A DNA stretch of 64,000 nt from contig JAQFVV010012423.1 in assembly GCA_028023455.1 (NCBI GenBank), positions 6,924,269-6,988,268 on the forward strand, given 5' to 3'. Positions within the stretch are counted from its first letter, which is position 1, and each line of letters starts with the position of its first letter. Below the pieces are notes generated by a model. The model was not told the DNA's origin and did no database searches. It saw only the letters and a list, made by a program, of their open reading frames with translations. This DNA comes from Epiperipatus broadwayi (Eukaryota; Onychophora; Udeonychophora; Euonychophora; Peripatidae). Position numbers and translations under genes: made by a program. Positions 53,995 through 64,000 of this stretch are shown here, piece after piece.

Positions 53995-54205
53995 ATACAG
54001 CAGTGCTCTCAGATCCAAGGCTCCTCACTGATGAAGGCCATAAGCCAGAAACTAGTCTGGGGATATTGGATGAGTAGGTACTAGATAGGGATTTTATGCA
54101 CAAGCCTTCTGGCATACATTGATTACTCTGGCTTGCACTGAATGGCACTACTGCCTGTTTAATAACAGTTTTGAGCAAGCAGAAGAAACAGTGATCACGT
54201 GATTT
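53995..54205 (+). mobile_element. Isolated PLE terminal repeat with hammerhead
   Basis: Matches the terminal repeat at 7695-8115: hammerhead region, then TTTTATGCACAAGCCTTCTGG, GATTACTCTGGCTTGC, TGGCACTACTGCC, and the end-like GTGATCACGTGAT, which compares with GTGATCATGTGAT at 8097 and AGTGATCATGTGAT at 55956. No PLE coding sequence adjoins it, so it is a solo terminal repeat. Confidence 0.6.
54013..54071 (+). ncRNA. Hammerhead ribozyme candidate (best copy)
   Basis: The order is ATCCAA (54013-54018), TCCTCA (54022-54027), CTGATGA (54028-54034), stem II GGC-CATAA-GCC (54036-54046), GAAAC (54048-54052), TA, GTC (54055-54057), TGGGGA (54058-54063), TTGGAT (54066-54071). Stem I pairs in two six-base blocks with one G-T wobble around a GGC/TA internal loop. 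Stem III is the single C-G over a TA loop seen in PLE-type hammerheads that work as dimers. All core boxes are intact. The base pair at 10.1/11.1 is A-A instead of G-C, which may weaken activity. Confidence 0.7.
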
Positions 54206-55621
54206 TCTATGTTCAGAAAAAATAATTTGTTAATAATCTCGGATACATATTTATATATAAATTTAATCATTATTTAGATTCAAATGAATTTAGAATATTT
54301 AAACATATTTAATTTTATAACTAACTTACTTAAGTGTATAATTTATGAATATATTTAAAATAAACAACTTTAAACGTATTTATATTTTTTAACTTATTTA
54401 AAAGCTCACTACAGTATTGTAATTTCTTAGCTTTATTGTTTTTTTTACAGTGTTAATATTTTGTGTTAAATAGTTATTGTGAAAATTGCAACATCATCTG
54501 ATACAAAAAAAAAGATGGAAAAAGTTATGGAAGCAGTCTGTTTTGCAGCTTAATTTATTTATATAAGTTTAAAGAAATATAAACTTTTATTATATAATAC
54601 ATTAAAAGAGTGCTTCATTATTGTATAAGTGTTTTTCCAATAAAAAATAATTTATTATATTTCTAACAGCATTTAAAATATACCAACACTGCTATTAACA
54701 AATGCAGAAATGATTCTTTTTCTCTACTGTTAATTTAAAATTATTATTCAACTAAATGAAATATAACTTTTTCTATTAATGAATGAAGGACAAATCTTTC
54801 CTAATCTCTTTTGAAATGAAATAACAAGACAGAAAAATAAAATGAATTTGCTACTGAAACCAAGTAAAATGAATTTAATGTTAATAAAGATCCTCCTCCC
54901 ACTTTTTCAGACAACTAAACTGAATTATTATTCAAATCTGAATGACATAATAAATTTAGAGATCATATTAAAATTTATTAAATATCATAACATGAATGTA
55001 TATAGAAAGTTGAAATAAAATAAATCTATGTTTACACCTTTGATATTTAGTATAGATTCCTGTTTATAAATAAAATATAATCTTGTAATTGTGTGTTGAC
55101 GTATAATACTATGTATGTACAAATTTATCTATATCAGGCTTATGTAAATAAGGAAAGTCTATAATAAAGTTTATGCCCTACTAATAAATGATAACAATAT
55201 ATTTCTCCTTTTCCCCCCAACTTCGACCTGGATAATAAAAAATAATTTATTTTCCTGCTAATGAATAACAAGTATATATATTGTGATAGATTTTAGTATC
55301 CTTAAATTGAAATAATAAACATAACTTCAAAAGTTTTATTGGTTTATCAATGTTACGATTATTATTATTATCACTAGTATTACTGTTACAAATACAATTA
55401 TTAAAGTAATATTGATATTATAAAGCAAAATTCAAGATGTCTGCTAGAATATTTTTTAATAGCGTTTTAAAATACTTGTATCAAATTTTTAAAAATTGCA
55501 GTTTATATTTAATTATAAACACCCACATATATATACAGTCAATTTAAAAAAAATAGTATATTGATAAAAAATGCATAATACTGACAATATGTGAATAAAT
55601 CAATTAAAATAGGATCAACCG
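54206..55621. other. AT-rich stretch, nothing recognised
   Basis: No coding motif on either strand and no copy of this stretch elsewhere in the window. Confidence 0.45.
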
Positions 55622-55750
55622 ACTATAGGTGTATTAGGGATCATTTATCTCTTTCACATGTGTGTGGTCATGTGTATCCGTTGTTTGAGATGAAATGGAG
55701 GATAAATATAGAATGAAAATCCTAAGTTCAAATCTCTCTATTTACTATAG
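55622..55750 (+). repeat. SINE family, copy 3
   Basis: ACTATAGGTGTATTAGGGAT, CATTTATCTCTTTCACATG, TGTGTGGTCATGTGTATCCG and the B box GTTCAAATC at 55726-55734. It matches copy 2 over its full length and copy 1 over the 3' two thirds. Confidence 0.52.
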
Positions 55751-55827
55751 TAAAACATTCAATATACTGAAAGAATAGGTTAATAAAAATAAGATCAGTA
55801 AAGCAATACTTATATTATTATATAAAT

Positions 55828-55985
55828 AATACAGCAAAACTCTCCATATAGTAGTGCCATCTTGTGCTAACAAGAGCAATCAATGGCACTACTATATGGA
55901 GAGTTTTGCTGTATTTTGAATTGTTTAATAACAATTATTGTGCTAGTATGAGATAGTGATCATGTGATATATAAATAATATTAAA
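55828..55985. repeat. Perfect 33 bp-arm hairpin in a PLE terminal fragment
   Basis: The segment 55828-55860 is the exact reverse complement of 55883-55915, around a 22 nt loop (CTTGTGCTAACAAGAGCAATCA split across 55861-55882). The right arm and what follows (TGGCACTACT, then TTTAATAACAATT, then AGTGATCATGTGAT) match the end of the PLE terminal repeat at 54140-54205. The loop matches the adjoining GATTACTCT/AATCA region in reverse. The structure is a miniature version of the 7.1-8.1 kb inverted pair. Confidence 0.7.
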
Positions 55986-58439
55986 CCATTTACAATCTAA
56001 AAAAAATTTTAATGTAGTATTTGAATATGCATGTATGAGTGTTTAAAGTATCTTGGACATATTTAGACTTAAAAGAGTATTGCCGTTAAATATTTCGGTA
56101 AAATTATTATTTTTTAATAAAATGCAATTTACAGTGAGAATAATAAATAAAATAAAAATATTTTAAGATTTGTAATGTAAACATTAATTTTAACATTATA
56201 ATGTGTATATTAATATTAAAGAACATATTTTATTTAAAATAGATTTTAAAATATTTGTAATTAAAAAATGATCATTGTACTCGTGCTAAAATTTTTTCAA
56301 AACATCATTTGCCAGCATATTGGATCTTAGCAGTGCCATGACAAAGGGTCAAGATTTGGTGTGAAATGCTAAAAGTGAGAAAATTTGAGTCAAGATGATG
56401 AACAAACTAGTCATGTGACCATAACCTATAAACACGTCTAAATAATAGGAATCTTTCTCATTCATTGCTAACTATCTGCAGAGAAACTATATAAAACCTG
56501 AATTTAAATTAGCCATATTATTGCGAATGGCAAATGTGCCTCTAAGAAGTCCAAAATGAATAAGTAAAACATCTGAAGACATTCATCTTGAAATGCATGA
56601 AAGAAAAAATGTAACTTAATTTTTTTATTGAAATAGAAAACACTGCTTCTAAAATTGCCTGAGATTACATTTACTACAGTTAAAAGTTTTCAGATAAACA
56701 TCTATATATTGTACGATTATTGTTATACAAATTGTAAACTAATGGATATTCTTTGCACATTTTTTTTAAAGAAATATCATCTCCCAATAATAGCTCTCAC
56801 CTATAAAGAGATGAAGAAACTACTTATTATGGTTCTTTTAAATATTTTAAAACCCACGGTAATTGATTTTCATTCAAAGTTCGTTCTTATTTACACTTCC
56901 ACAAAGATTAAGTTTTGCTCCATCTATTGGGATTTTACTCTTAAAATGCCTAAGAATTTTAATCATTTTAAAGCATTTGAAAAAATAGCACCAGGATAAA
57001 AATATTTTGAACTTTTAAAAGACTTTAAGTAAACTTTAAAGTACAGGGATATATGCTTATTTATCACTCACCAGGAGAAAAGTAGAACCAAAGGAGTATA
57101 TAGATAGTATATTTAAAAGTTATAATTTAGCAAGTATAGAATAAATGTCAATGTGTGTGTGTTAAATGTATCTTGGAGACAGGTTGTTAATTAATTATGA
57201 TCTATAATTAAAAATATTTTATATATCAATCTAGAGTCTGGTCCATGGTGTCATAATGAAATGCTATGAGATATCTGAGGTATATGTATAAATGAGTGTT
57301 TTATATAGTTGAAATATCTTATAAATATTTGCCCTTTTTTATCAATATAGGTATATTGAGGATTTGATAAAGAATATTTTGTATAATTGATTACATTGTT
57401 TAGTAGAGAAAGCTCCTAACAACCCACATTATAGTTTTATTTATAGATGTTAGTTAGATAAGCATCTTACATATTGCCATCTGTATCTATAAAAGTTAGG
57501 CAAATAATACCACATATTTAGAAGAGTTTATTAGACTAGAGTAAATGTTTTCTTTATTTTACATAATAAAGTTCACATTAACCAGACACTTAGAGGAAAA
57601 CAGATTAATTATAAGCAGAGATCCAATAAAATCTTCCATTTTATTAATTATTGATAATACTAAAGTTTCTTTATCCAATGCTGAACAACTTTCTCCAGTA
57701 GCAATTTGTCCCACATCACATAAAGCTATACTATACAGTTTATTTACTAGGAAAGTAAGTGAGAAGTTATTTATCGATAATGCTAAGAACTTATATTATT
57801 ATATTTTTTATTTATATATATTTTTATTATTGTTAATAGATTTTTTGTATTTTGTTAAATTCCCTGGTCTTTGTGTTATATTATTTTAATATTCATTATC
57901 TTTTAATAAATAAACATGGTTACCTGGTTTTATTACTATGCATTTATTTAAAGGTACACTATTTTATTAGTAAAGTTATTTATATTTATTGCTAATACTC
58001 ATACCCAATCTAAACCGTAATGCTTACTTACTATGTGAGATATATATTAAATACAATAAAGTACCCTTTGTTATTTAGTTACACCAATAATAAAAATTGA
58101 GACATGTTAATAATAATAAAAAAAATTTTTTTTGATTACATCTTTTTTTGTAGCATTTATAAAATAGATTCATGTTATCCAAAATTACTATTTATTATGT
58201 ATAAAAATCTTCTCATGTTATTTTACATACTTTCAATATTTGAAAGATTTATTCTGAAAGTGAAAGAATATTTGTCACATATTATAAAGGAATCCTGTGG
58301 ATATAACATAAAAATAATATTATATTTGATATTTTCAGTTGAATGATGTAGATAAATTGGGTTTTTTTGGTTGAACCATGGATTATTTTCAATTACATAC
58401 TGATATTTCGATGAACTAGCATCTACCATGGTGAAGGTT
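55986..58439. other. AT-rich stretch; two unassigned ORFs
   Basis: Open frames of 114 codons each at 56655-56999 (MPEITFTTVKSFQINIYILY) and 57545-57889 (MFSLFYIIKFTLTRHLEENR) were examined. Neither has a motif, a codon bias distinct from the AT-rich background, or a repeat partner, so I do not call them genes. The part at 56290-56480 has a more even composition but is unassigned. Confidence 0.35.
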
Positions 58440-58599
58440 AACTTTTGAAAGAAAAATTGTTAGATCTCAAACAGTAACGTGACTGAGTGCGAGATGAGAA
58501 ATGAGATTCAACTTGAAATAGTTCAGCATTGAAAATATGAGGCTTATCAAAATGTTTATTTCCCTCAGTTTTGTCGCCTATTAATTTTAAGTTAATATT

Positions 58600-59094
58600 A
58601 GAAGACAGATAAAATGAGAGGTTTCTACATAGCTGGAATACATTGAGCTAGGTCTCTTTAATATTTCAATTGACTATATCATAGTTCTTAAATCATACCT
58701 TTCCAAATTAGCAAGTATTTCCACGTTGTCAAAATCAGGTATGTGACTAATTTCTAAAAAATGGGATGTAAAACCTGATGTGTTAATTTTCTCATTAAAA
58801 GCATTTTCCATGTTCCTTAATTCTGACACTTATTAGTCTAATAGACTGGTCAACATAGCTTTTTGAGCATTGCAAATATGGAATTTCATTGACCCCTTGG
58901 TGTTCCAAAAATAATCTGTCTTTAGCTTTATGTAAAAAATCATCAATTTTCTTGCCAATAGAAAAAGTAGTCTTTCTATTAACACAAGATAATCTTCTAC
59001 TGATCCTATCAGTAACTCCCTTAATATAAGATAAAACCATTCTATTATAAGATAAATTGTCAATTCTATCCTCTTTTTTTACCTGTAGCATCAA
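58600..59094 (-). pseudogene. PLE endonuclease of a second lineage
   Basis: The 99-codon minus-strand frame (59094-58795) reads LSYIKGVTDRISRRLS (residues 21-36), KTTFSIGKKIDDFL (41-54), KAKDRLFLEHQGVNEIPYLQ (56-75), CSKSYVDQ (76-83) and RLISVRIKEHGK (86-97). It matches the PLE pattern Y-I-K-G-x-T-D-R-I-x-R, G-V-Y-x-I-P-C, Y-x-G-Q-T, R-x-x-x-R-I-K-E-H. After a frameshift it continues IPDFDNVEILANLERYDLRT, then SIEILKRPSS, the C-terminal part with the putative catalytic Glu. The GIY (GVNEI) and YIG (YVD) residues have decayed. It is distinct from the YYGE-type PLEs elsewhere here. Confidence 0.75.
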
Positions 59095-59604
59095 TGTATA
59101 AATAAATTATGCAGGTAAATAATAAAAGAATCACCTGAAAATTTGAATAAGCCCATTAAAAATTATTATATTTGCAAAAATATACAAAATTACATGCTCA
59201 TTAATAAAAACTCAAATATTAAATAAATATTATTTTTTATTATATTTCAAACTATTGATCACAATTTTTATTGCCCTTTGGATAATCACTAAATTCAAAA
59301 ATATGCTTTCTTTCTTGGCATGACATCTATATTTTAAGGTTATAATATAAATTTTAAATATTTCATTAAATATGTAAAATAGATCAACTATTACTAAAGT
59401 GCAATGCAGTCTTCACAGTATTATACAACATGCACTGCACACACACACGATTGCATACATGCTCATAAGTAATTAAAAATATTCAGATCCACATGATTTT
59501 TGTGTACGAATTTGTCCAAAGTTTTTGACATATTACTACGGATACAAAAATAGACAAGGAAAAACAGTATAACATAGCGTTTTCCTGAAGGTTTGTGATG
59601 ATGG
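59095..59604. other. AT-rich gap upstream of the PLE endonuclease
   Basis: PLE RT would be expected here on the minus strand but none is visible, so the copy is 5'-truncated. A short CA run (CACACACACAC) lies near 59440. Confidence 0.4.
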
Positions 59605-59682
59605 TGTATTTTTATATTGGACTATTTCCATCATCTAATAAGTGCATATTAGATGATGGAAATAGTCCAATATAAAAATACA
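59605..59682. repeat. Perfect 36 bp-arm hairpin, 6 nt loop
   Basis: The segment 59605-59640 (TGTATTTTTATATTGGACTA, then TTTCCATCATCTAATA) is the exact reverse complement of 59647-59682, with loop AGTGCA. No similar sequence was seen elsewhere in the window. Confidence 0.85.
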
Positions 59683-60179
59683 ATAATATAACATGGTTTT
59701 TCCAACAACTTTTAAGACACCATTACAAAAATTATAGTTTTATAGAGGTGAAGAAAATAAAATACATTTTTATATAAGATTTCGTTTGTAAAACTTGATT
59801 AAAAGTTTTTTTTAATGCTTGTACAAATATATATGTATGAGCGTGGGAATTATATTTTAATACCACAGTTATATTTGGTTTTTTATTTTAATTTTGAAAG
59901 AAAAAAAAAAAGAAAACTAAGATTACTTTTTTGTTAAATTTATGTAAAAGTAAAGTGTACAAATGGATTGCTTTTCAGATTTGGGATTTATATTGATAAG
60001 AATAATTAAAAAAGAAAGAAAACAAAAAGAAAAGAATTTTTCATTAGTTAATTCCTAGATCTGTAAAGGGCAATTTATTTCGTTAATTAGATAACTATTG
60101 TTATCTAGATAGAGAATTTTTAAATTTTAATTAAAAAGAAAAAGTTTGGTAATTGGTTTAAGAGATATGATTCAGATAT
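59683..60179. other. AT-rich gap
   Basis: A and A/G-rich runs (59900-60050). No recognised feature. Confidence 0.4.
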
Positions 60180-61600
60180 AACAGGCTGAATCAGGCCATT
60201 GGATTAGCTTTGAGGGCTTTCAATACTTGCATGAGCTAGAATACTTGCACCAGCGCAAGGAGACAGACACCAACTCTGAGAGGAGAATTGCACAAACTCT
60301 AGGACACTTCCACCAACTCTGAGAGATACTTGCACAAACTATTCCTGCATATTCTGAAAGCTGATCCGGTAATTATTCTACCTAGAATGAACATTAAACC
60401 TACAGCAAGAATATTTTCTTTACCATGATGTGCTAAGCTTCTCGCCAGGACAGGTTTGGACGTCCTGTGTCTCCATTAACTGCCTACAATGTCATAAGAA
60501 CCGGCTCCAAAGAAACCACTAACCAACTCGCCCAAGCCTACCGTCAGTGAATCCAGAGCAACGGACTAACCTAAGAAGTCTAGTGCACTAGCATTTAAAT
60601 AAATTATTAAGGTATCTTACATTTTTGCAATTTAAATAATGTTGTCTTAGATTTGTTCCCTTTTGTTTTTAAATATAAATGTTTTTCAAGTTGTATCTTA
60701 TGTAATTCGATTTCTGTGTGCTTGATTTTTTTTTTTTTTAACGAGTGCTAGTTTCAAACCTATTACTGTCCGTCCTATTTAAGTCTTAGTAAGTAAGATA
60801 GTAGTTTATTTATAATCTCACATCCCTTTTATTATAGAAAGCTGTCTGGATATTACAGACTATTTTAATTGACTTCTGGCTCGTAACCCACTTTATTATT
60901 AGTTCTACTCATGTCGTGTAACTTTATTTATAATAGACTATTAAGAAATATAATAGTTCTTAGTTTTATTTCTTCAAGCTTCCAATTCGTTTATTGGGGG
61001 CACGTACGATCGTTTTAACCCTCTCAATAGGTAGATCGTGAGCTCCTAGCCTGTCTCACTCAGAGGGAGGTCAATCGATTGAAAGTAATAACTTTCAACA
61101 CTCTTTTTATTATTATTAATGTTTTGGAAGCTACCTTCGTATTTCTTCTGTTTCGACATAAATCTCTTTTCCTAACTATGGGTTATAAGCAGGAAGCTAA
61201 CCTCCCTTGTCTGGCGTGAGATCACTGTATACTTACTAATACTTCTGCTACTGCCAGTATTTTGCACTCTTTCACGCACAGGAAATCGCTCTCAAAGCCA
61301 TATAAATATTTTAGTTCAATTTTGACGAATGTACGTGTAGTACATATTTTAAGTGTGCTTTAAAGATTATTATTTAGATTTATGTTTATTTAATCATACT
61401 TTTAATAAAATTATTTATTTATTCATTTACTTAGTTGATTTTGTTTTCTGTTGCTACCTTTCCAACTCACTGAACAAAACATAGATCTCATTTGCTTGAT
61501 TGAGCTAGTCTGGCGCATTCGATTCGCATATCCTGTAACCCCTTAAAAATAAATGTCTAGTTCCAAATTTCGGACTAGTGGCGCACTGGCGGTCAGTATA
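60180..61600 (+). other. GC-richer LTR-like block
   Basis: The composition is clearly less AT-rich than the flanks, especially at 60190-60580 and 60970-61300. An imperfect tandem pair (CCACCAACTCTGAGAG at about 60311 and CACCAACTCTGAGAGG at about 60269, 43 bp apart) lies near the start. At 61579 TGGCGCACTGGCGGTC could be a TGG-starting primer-binding site. No long ORF and no second copy of the block in the window. A retroelement LTR is a reasonable guess; the start and the TG...CA ends are undefined. Confidence 0.25.
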
Positions 61601-62199
61601 TGCAAGTCTAAAGCTTTTGTCCGGTATAATACATTATCTAAAAATTACGAGTATTTACAAATTAGGACACACAATGATCTAAAAACTATATCTTTGGGAA
61701 ATTGAACTAAAAATAAATATAAGACCTAAAAAATTGGACATCTTACCATTTACATAAATGCTGTTTATATATATATCGTTTTGTAATACATATAGATTTT
61801 TTTTTCTGTTCCCATCAATTAATTTCAGTAGTTTTTATTTTGTAATTATTTATAAAAGTATTGTATATATTATAAGTCTTTGTTTTACTGTTCTCAGGTA
61901 TTAATGCAAGATATTTTTTTCCTGCCATTTCTGTAATAAATTTTGTATATGTCATATATTTTCTTGTGTTTGATTTATGCATCCCAAGTTTACTCGAGTA
62001 GAAAATCTTCAGTACATGAAAGGTATCCAAAAATTCTGTAATCATTCTCTGGTGGGTATGTTGTAGTACATGCTTTCACTGCTAGATGCCACTTGCAGCC
62101 TCCCCCTCATTAATATACTGACAGGCATTATCAAGTGACGTCATGATGCTACATGGTAATTTTTTTATTTTAATAAATGTATCTTTCTTATTTGTCAAT
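61601..62199. other. Unassigned stretch before the mariner relic
   Basis: AT-rich, with a 76-codon minus-strand open frame (62045-61815) that has no motif. If the preceding block is an LTR, this would be its leader, but nothing here confirms that. Confidence 0.3.
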
Positions 62200-62879
62200 T
62201 TTTGTGATGGCTAAAGAGTTGGAATATAAAATTCTGTTTTCTATTGGAGAAAATGACAAAAGTTGTAATGGTTAAAACAGCTTACAAGCGAGCTGCTCTG
62301 AAGAAGATACAAGTGGTTTAATGGAAGAGCTCAAATTCACTGCATCCGAAAAAAAGCATTAAGTGAAGTCCGATGGCAAATGGCATTTTAAACTTAGAAT
62401 TCATTCATAATGATCAATCATTCAAGTTCTGAAACACATGCATGATACAGAAAATGCAAATTTCCTGATTTGTAGCAAAGTTGGAAGTGCAAGCTTCATC
62501 ATGGCAACATACCAACACACGAAACCTTAAATGTGAAACAATTTCTCATCAAAAACAACATGACCTAGGTTATCTATCAGCCATATTCACCCAATCTTGC
62601 TCCATGTAATTTCTTTTTATTCTTCCAAATAAAAAAGTGCCTCAAAAGAAAAAGTTTTGTCATCTTAAAAGTGGTAAAAAAAAAAAAAGATAGAGGCATA
62701 CAAAAACATCACTTTGCAAGAGTTTCAGGACTGCTTCGAAAAGTGGAAAACACATTTAGATTTGGGCATTGCATCAAATGTACAGTATTTTGAAGAAGAT
62801 TCAATTTGTAACACCTAAAAATAAATCCTCAATTCTTTATTATAAAATTCCAGGTTTTTGGATATCCCCTCATATATAT
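62200..62879 (+). mobile_element. mariner transposon relic
   Basis: Plus-strand frames start MAKELEYKILFSIGEN and later give HHGNIPTHETLNVKQFLIKN (about 62505-62560), the H-D-N-A-P-x-H-x-x-x-x-x-x-x-F-L motif. PYSPNLAPCNFFLF (about 62580-62620) follows, where intact mariners have P-Y-S-P-D-L-A-P-C-D-F-F-L-F. After frameshifts, LQEFQDCFEKWKTHLDLGIA precedes NVQYFEE (62715-62795), the usual C-terminus. The 3' end CCAGGTTTTTGGATATCCCC (62850-62869) resembles a mariner terminal repeat. The catalytic Asp in S-P-D and C-D are both Asn and the first half is largely deleted. No 5' terminal repeat was found. Confidence 0.8.
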
Positions 62880-63384
62880 TTTAAAAATTATACTTTCCAT
62901 ATCAAATATATTTTCATAATTAAGTATAATCACAAAAATAATGGAGATTTCTTTTACATGCATTACTCGACATGGAACACAGTTTTAATATTCACAATTT
63001 TCTCTTCCATTGAAAAATCCAGAAATCTTTGATATGATATTAAAAAACTTCAAAAAATTTGTGGAATATGCTTAAAGGTTTGGGAACTAATATTTTTCTA
63101 AGTGTTGTTTTTCATTCAAAATGAAATCAGGATTTTTTATCTCAGAAAGCCAAACATTAAATCACTAAAAAAGAGTTCAAGGTTACCTTTAATCAGATAA
63201 TGGTATTAAAATATATATATACTGTAGTTATTTCTTAAAGTATATTAAACATTGTTTTTAAATTAGTTTTGTTAAAGGGAAAAAAACTACTGAAAGGTAA
63301 TAGTTAAGATTTTACTTCATTAACACTTAAATAAATTAATATATATATGTGCTCTGCGCACAGTTAATGAAGCTATTAATAAAT
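62880..63384. other. AT-rich gap
   Basis: Contains short open frames without motifs and TATATA runs near 63210 and 63340. No feature supported. Confidence 0.4.
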
Positions 63385-63630
63385 TGTTAAAATTTTTACT
63401 GCCAAGCGCTTTCGGGACAGTCTACAGTCCCATATTCATGGCGAGTTATTCTGTTAATAACTGTAAAACTATGCAAATTTATATGCAGATGTTACGTGGA
63501 CCATTTACGAGATAGGGAATAGCAGGCCTCTCTTCTATTGATTGCCGATGGGTCAGCCGCAATGAAGCAAGCTTCCCCAACCCCACGTTTGGCGTCGTCT
63601 GCCCCAGAGCAAATATCAATTTTGTTATCT
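63385..63630 (-). mobile_element. PLE 3' end: endonuclease C-terminus and stem-loop motif
   Basis: The minus strand around 63620-63492 reads ADDAKRGVGEACFIAADPSA, then INRREACYSLSRKWST and a stop at 63494-63492. It is colinear with the ESNDHKRKIKEAFYINGNIN and INRKDTCFDISKKWAT ending at 23 kb but more GC-rich, a third PLE subfamily. After the stop, at 63443-63402, CCATGAATAT, stem GGGAC-TGTAGACT-GTCCC and GAAAGCG form the same stem-loop-GAAA layout as at 23130-23171. The upstream part of the domain is not recognisable. Confidence 0.65.
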
Positions 63631-64000
63631 CCAGCCCCAATTTGATATATATCACTTTACAAATATTATTATGTGTCAAAAGTTAAAAAGAAAATGCATT
63701 GACAGAACCAGAAAAAGCATTATTAGAACAAAATTCTCTTTCATGATATTCTTCTCTATGAAGTATTAAAGTAAATGTATAATGCATTGTATAATTAATA
63801 AAGAAAATGATTAAAACTGATATTGATTCATGATATTCTAATTACAATCTAATAAAACCAGTTAAAATGTTGAAGAATATGCTCTTGACTGTCTTGAACT
63901 AGGAAAAGATGAGAAGATAGTATATTTCCAGAATTTTAAAAAAATTTACAAATTAAAAGCTAAACAAGACTGACATAACTATTCAACAAGACTATTTCAT
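63631..64000. other. AT-rich window edge
   Basis: No recognised feature upstream of the PLE 3' end on the minus strand; the RT is not visible before the window ends. Confidence 0.4.

Noticed and set aside
56655-56999. 114-codon open frame
   Set aside because: No motif, no repeat partner, AT-rich composition identical to the surroundings; open frames of this size are expected by chance at this number of bases.
57545-57889. 114-codon open frame with a hydrophobic C-terminus
   Set aside because: The hydrophobic run reflects T-rich codons; nothing recognisable at the N-terminus.
1-64000. Host protein-coding genes, rRNA, CRISPR or prokaryotic operons
   Set aside because: No multi-exon gene signature, rRNA core sequence, regularly spaced repeat array or operon-like gene packing was seen; the window could still include introns of a host gene, which cannot be judged from the sequence alone.

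Overview
This window is AT-rich DNA (about a quarter G+C by eye, not computed) from an animal nuclear genome, with long homopolymer A/T runs and no operons or dense coding. I found no host gene, rRNA, canonical tRNA or CRISPR that I can support. The coding traces that can be recognised all belong to transposable elements, and most are broken by stops and frameshifts. The mix suggests an AT-rich invertebrate: Penelope-like elements (PLEs) with GIY-YIG endonucleases and hammerhead-type motifs, RTE and CR1/Jockey-like LINEs, Ty3/Gypsy, hAT, Tigger/pogo, mariner, piggyBac-like MITEs and tRNA-type SINEs. An arachnid, cephalopod mollusc or cnidarian would all fit; the sequence alone does not decide.

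Layout. 0.2-3.7 kb: a palindromic foldback and two oppositely oriented Tigger/pogo-like elements, one inside a tandem duplication that keeps an empty copy of its target. 5.1-6.7 kb: a weak LTR-like candidate. 7.1-8.1 kb: inverted PLE terminal repeats with decayed hammerhead ribozymes. 9.7-10.3 kb: a 0.6 kb foldback. 12.4-13.3 kb: a TA-flanked MITE. 14.7-15.35 kb: a tandem repeat and a second copy of the first foldback. 15.7-20.25 kb: a minus-strand LINE (endonuclease, reverse transcriptase, C-terminal domain) interrupted by a PLE and by a piggyBac-like MITE. 23.1-23.8 kb: the best-preserved PLE endonuclease ORF. 23.8-27.9 kb: a minus-strand LTR element with two 1.65 kb LTRs, a primer-binding site and almost no internal region. 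28.3-31.85 kb: an RTE LINE split by a 1.63 kb hAT with a perfect 8 bp target duplication; then a decayed PLE terminal piece and a second LINE (32.0-34.8 kb).

35.7-36.2 kb: a hAT MITE with a perfect 8 bp target duplication. 37.2-40.2 kb: a PLE cluster with inverted terminal copies. 40.5-42.6 kb: an unusually GC-rich LTR-like block and a minus-strand Ty3/Gypsy integrase relic. 42.9-43.7 and 47.3-48.7 kb: two more Tigger-like copies. 45.5-46.1 kb: direct repeats with a 408 bp period. 48.7-53.6 kb: nothing recognisable. 53.6-56.0 kb: SINE copies, the best hammerhead candidate and a perfect 33 bp-arm hairpin. 58.6-59.1 kb: an endonuclease relic of a second PLE lineage. 59.6 kb: a perfect 36 bp-arm hairpin. 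60.2-61.6 kb: an LTR-like block. 62.2-62.9 kb: a mariner relic. 63.4-63.6 kb: the 3' end of another PLE.

Together these form a layered transposon graveyard in which insertion order can be read directly (RTE before hAT; LINE before PLE and piggyBac). The recurring theme is PLE-derived terminal repeats, often in head-to-head or tandem arrangement and several carrying hammerhead-like cores. Coordinates of degenerate elements are approximate, typically within tens of bases.
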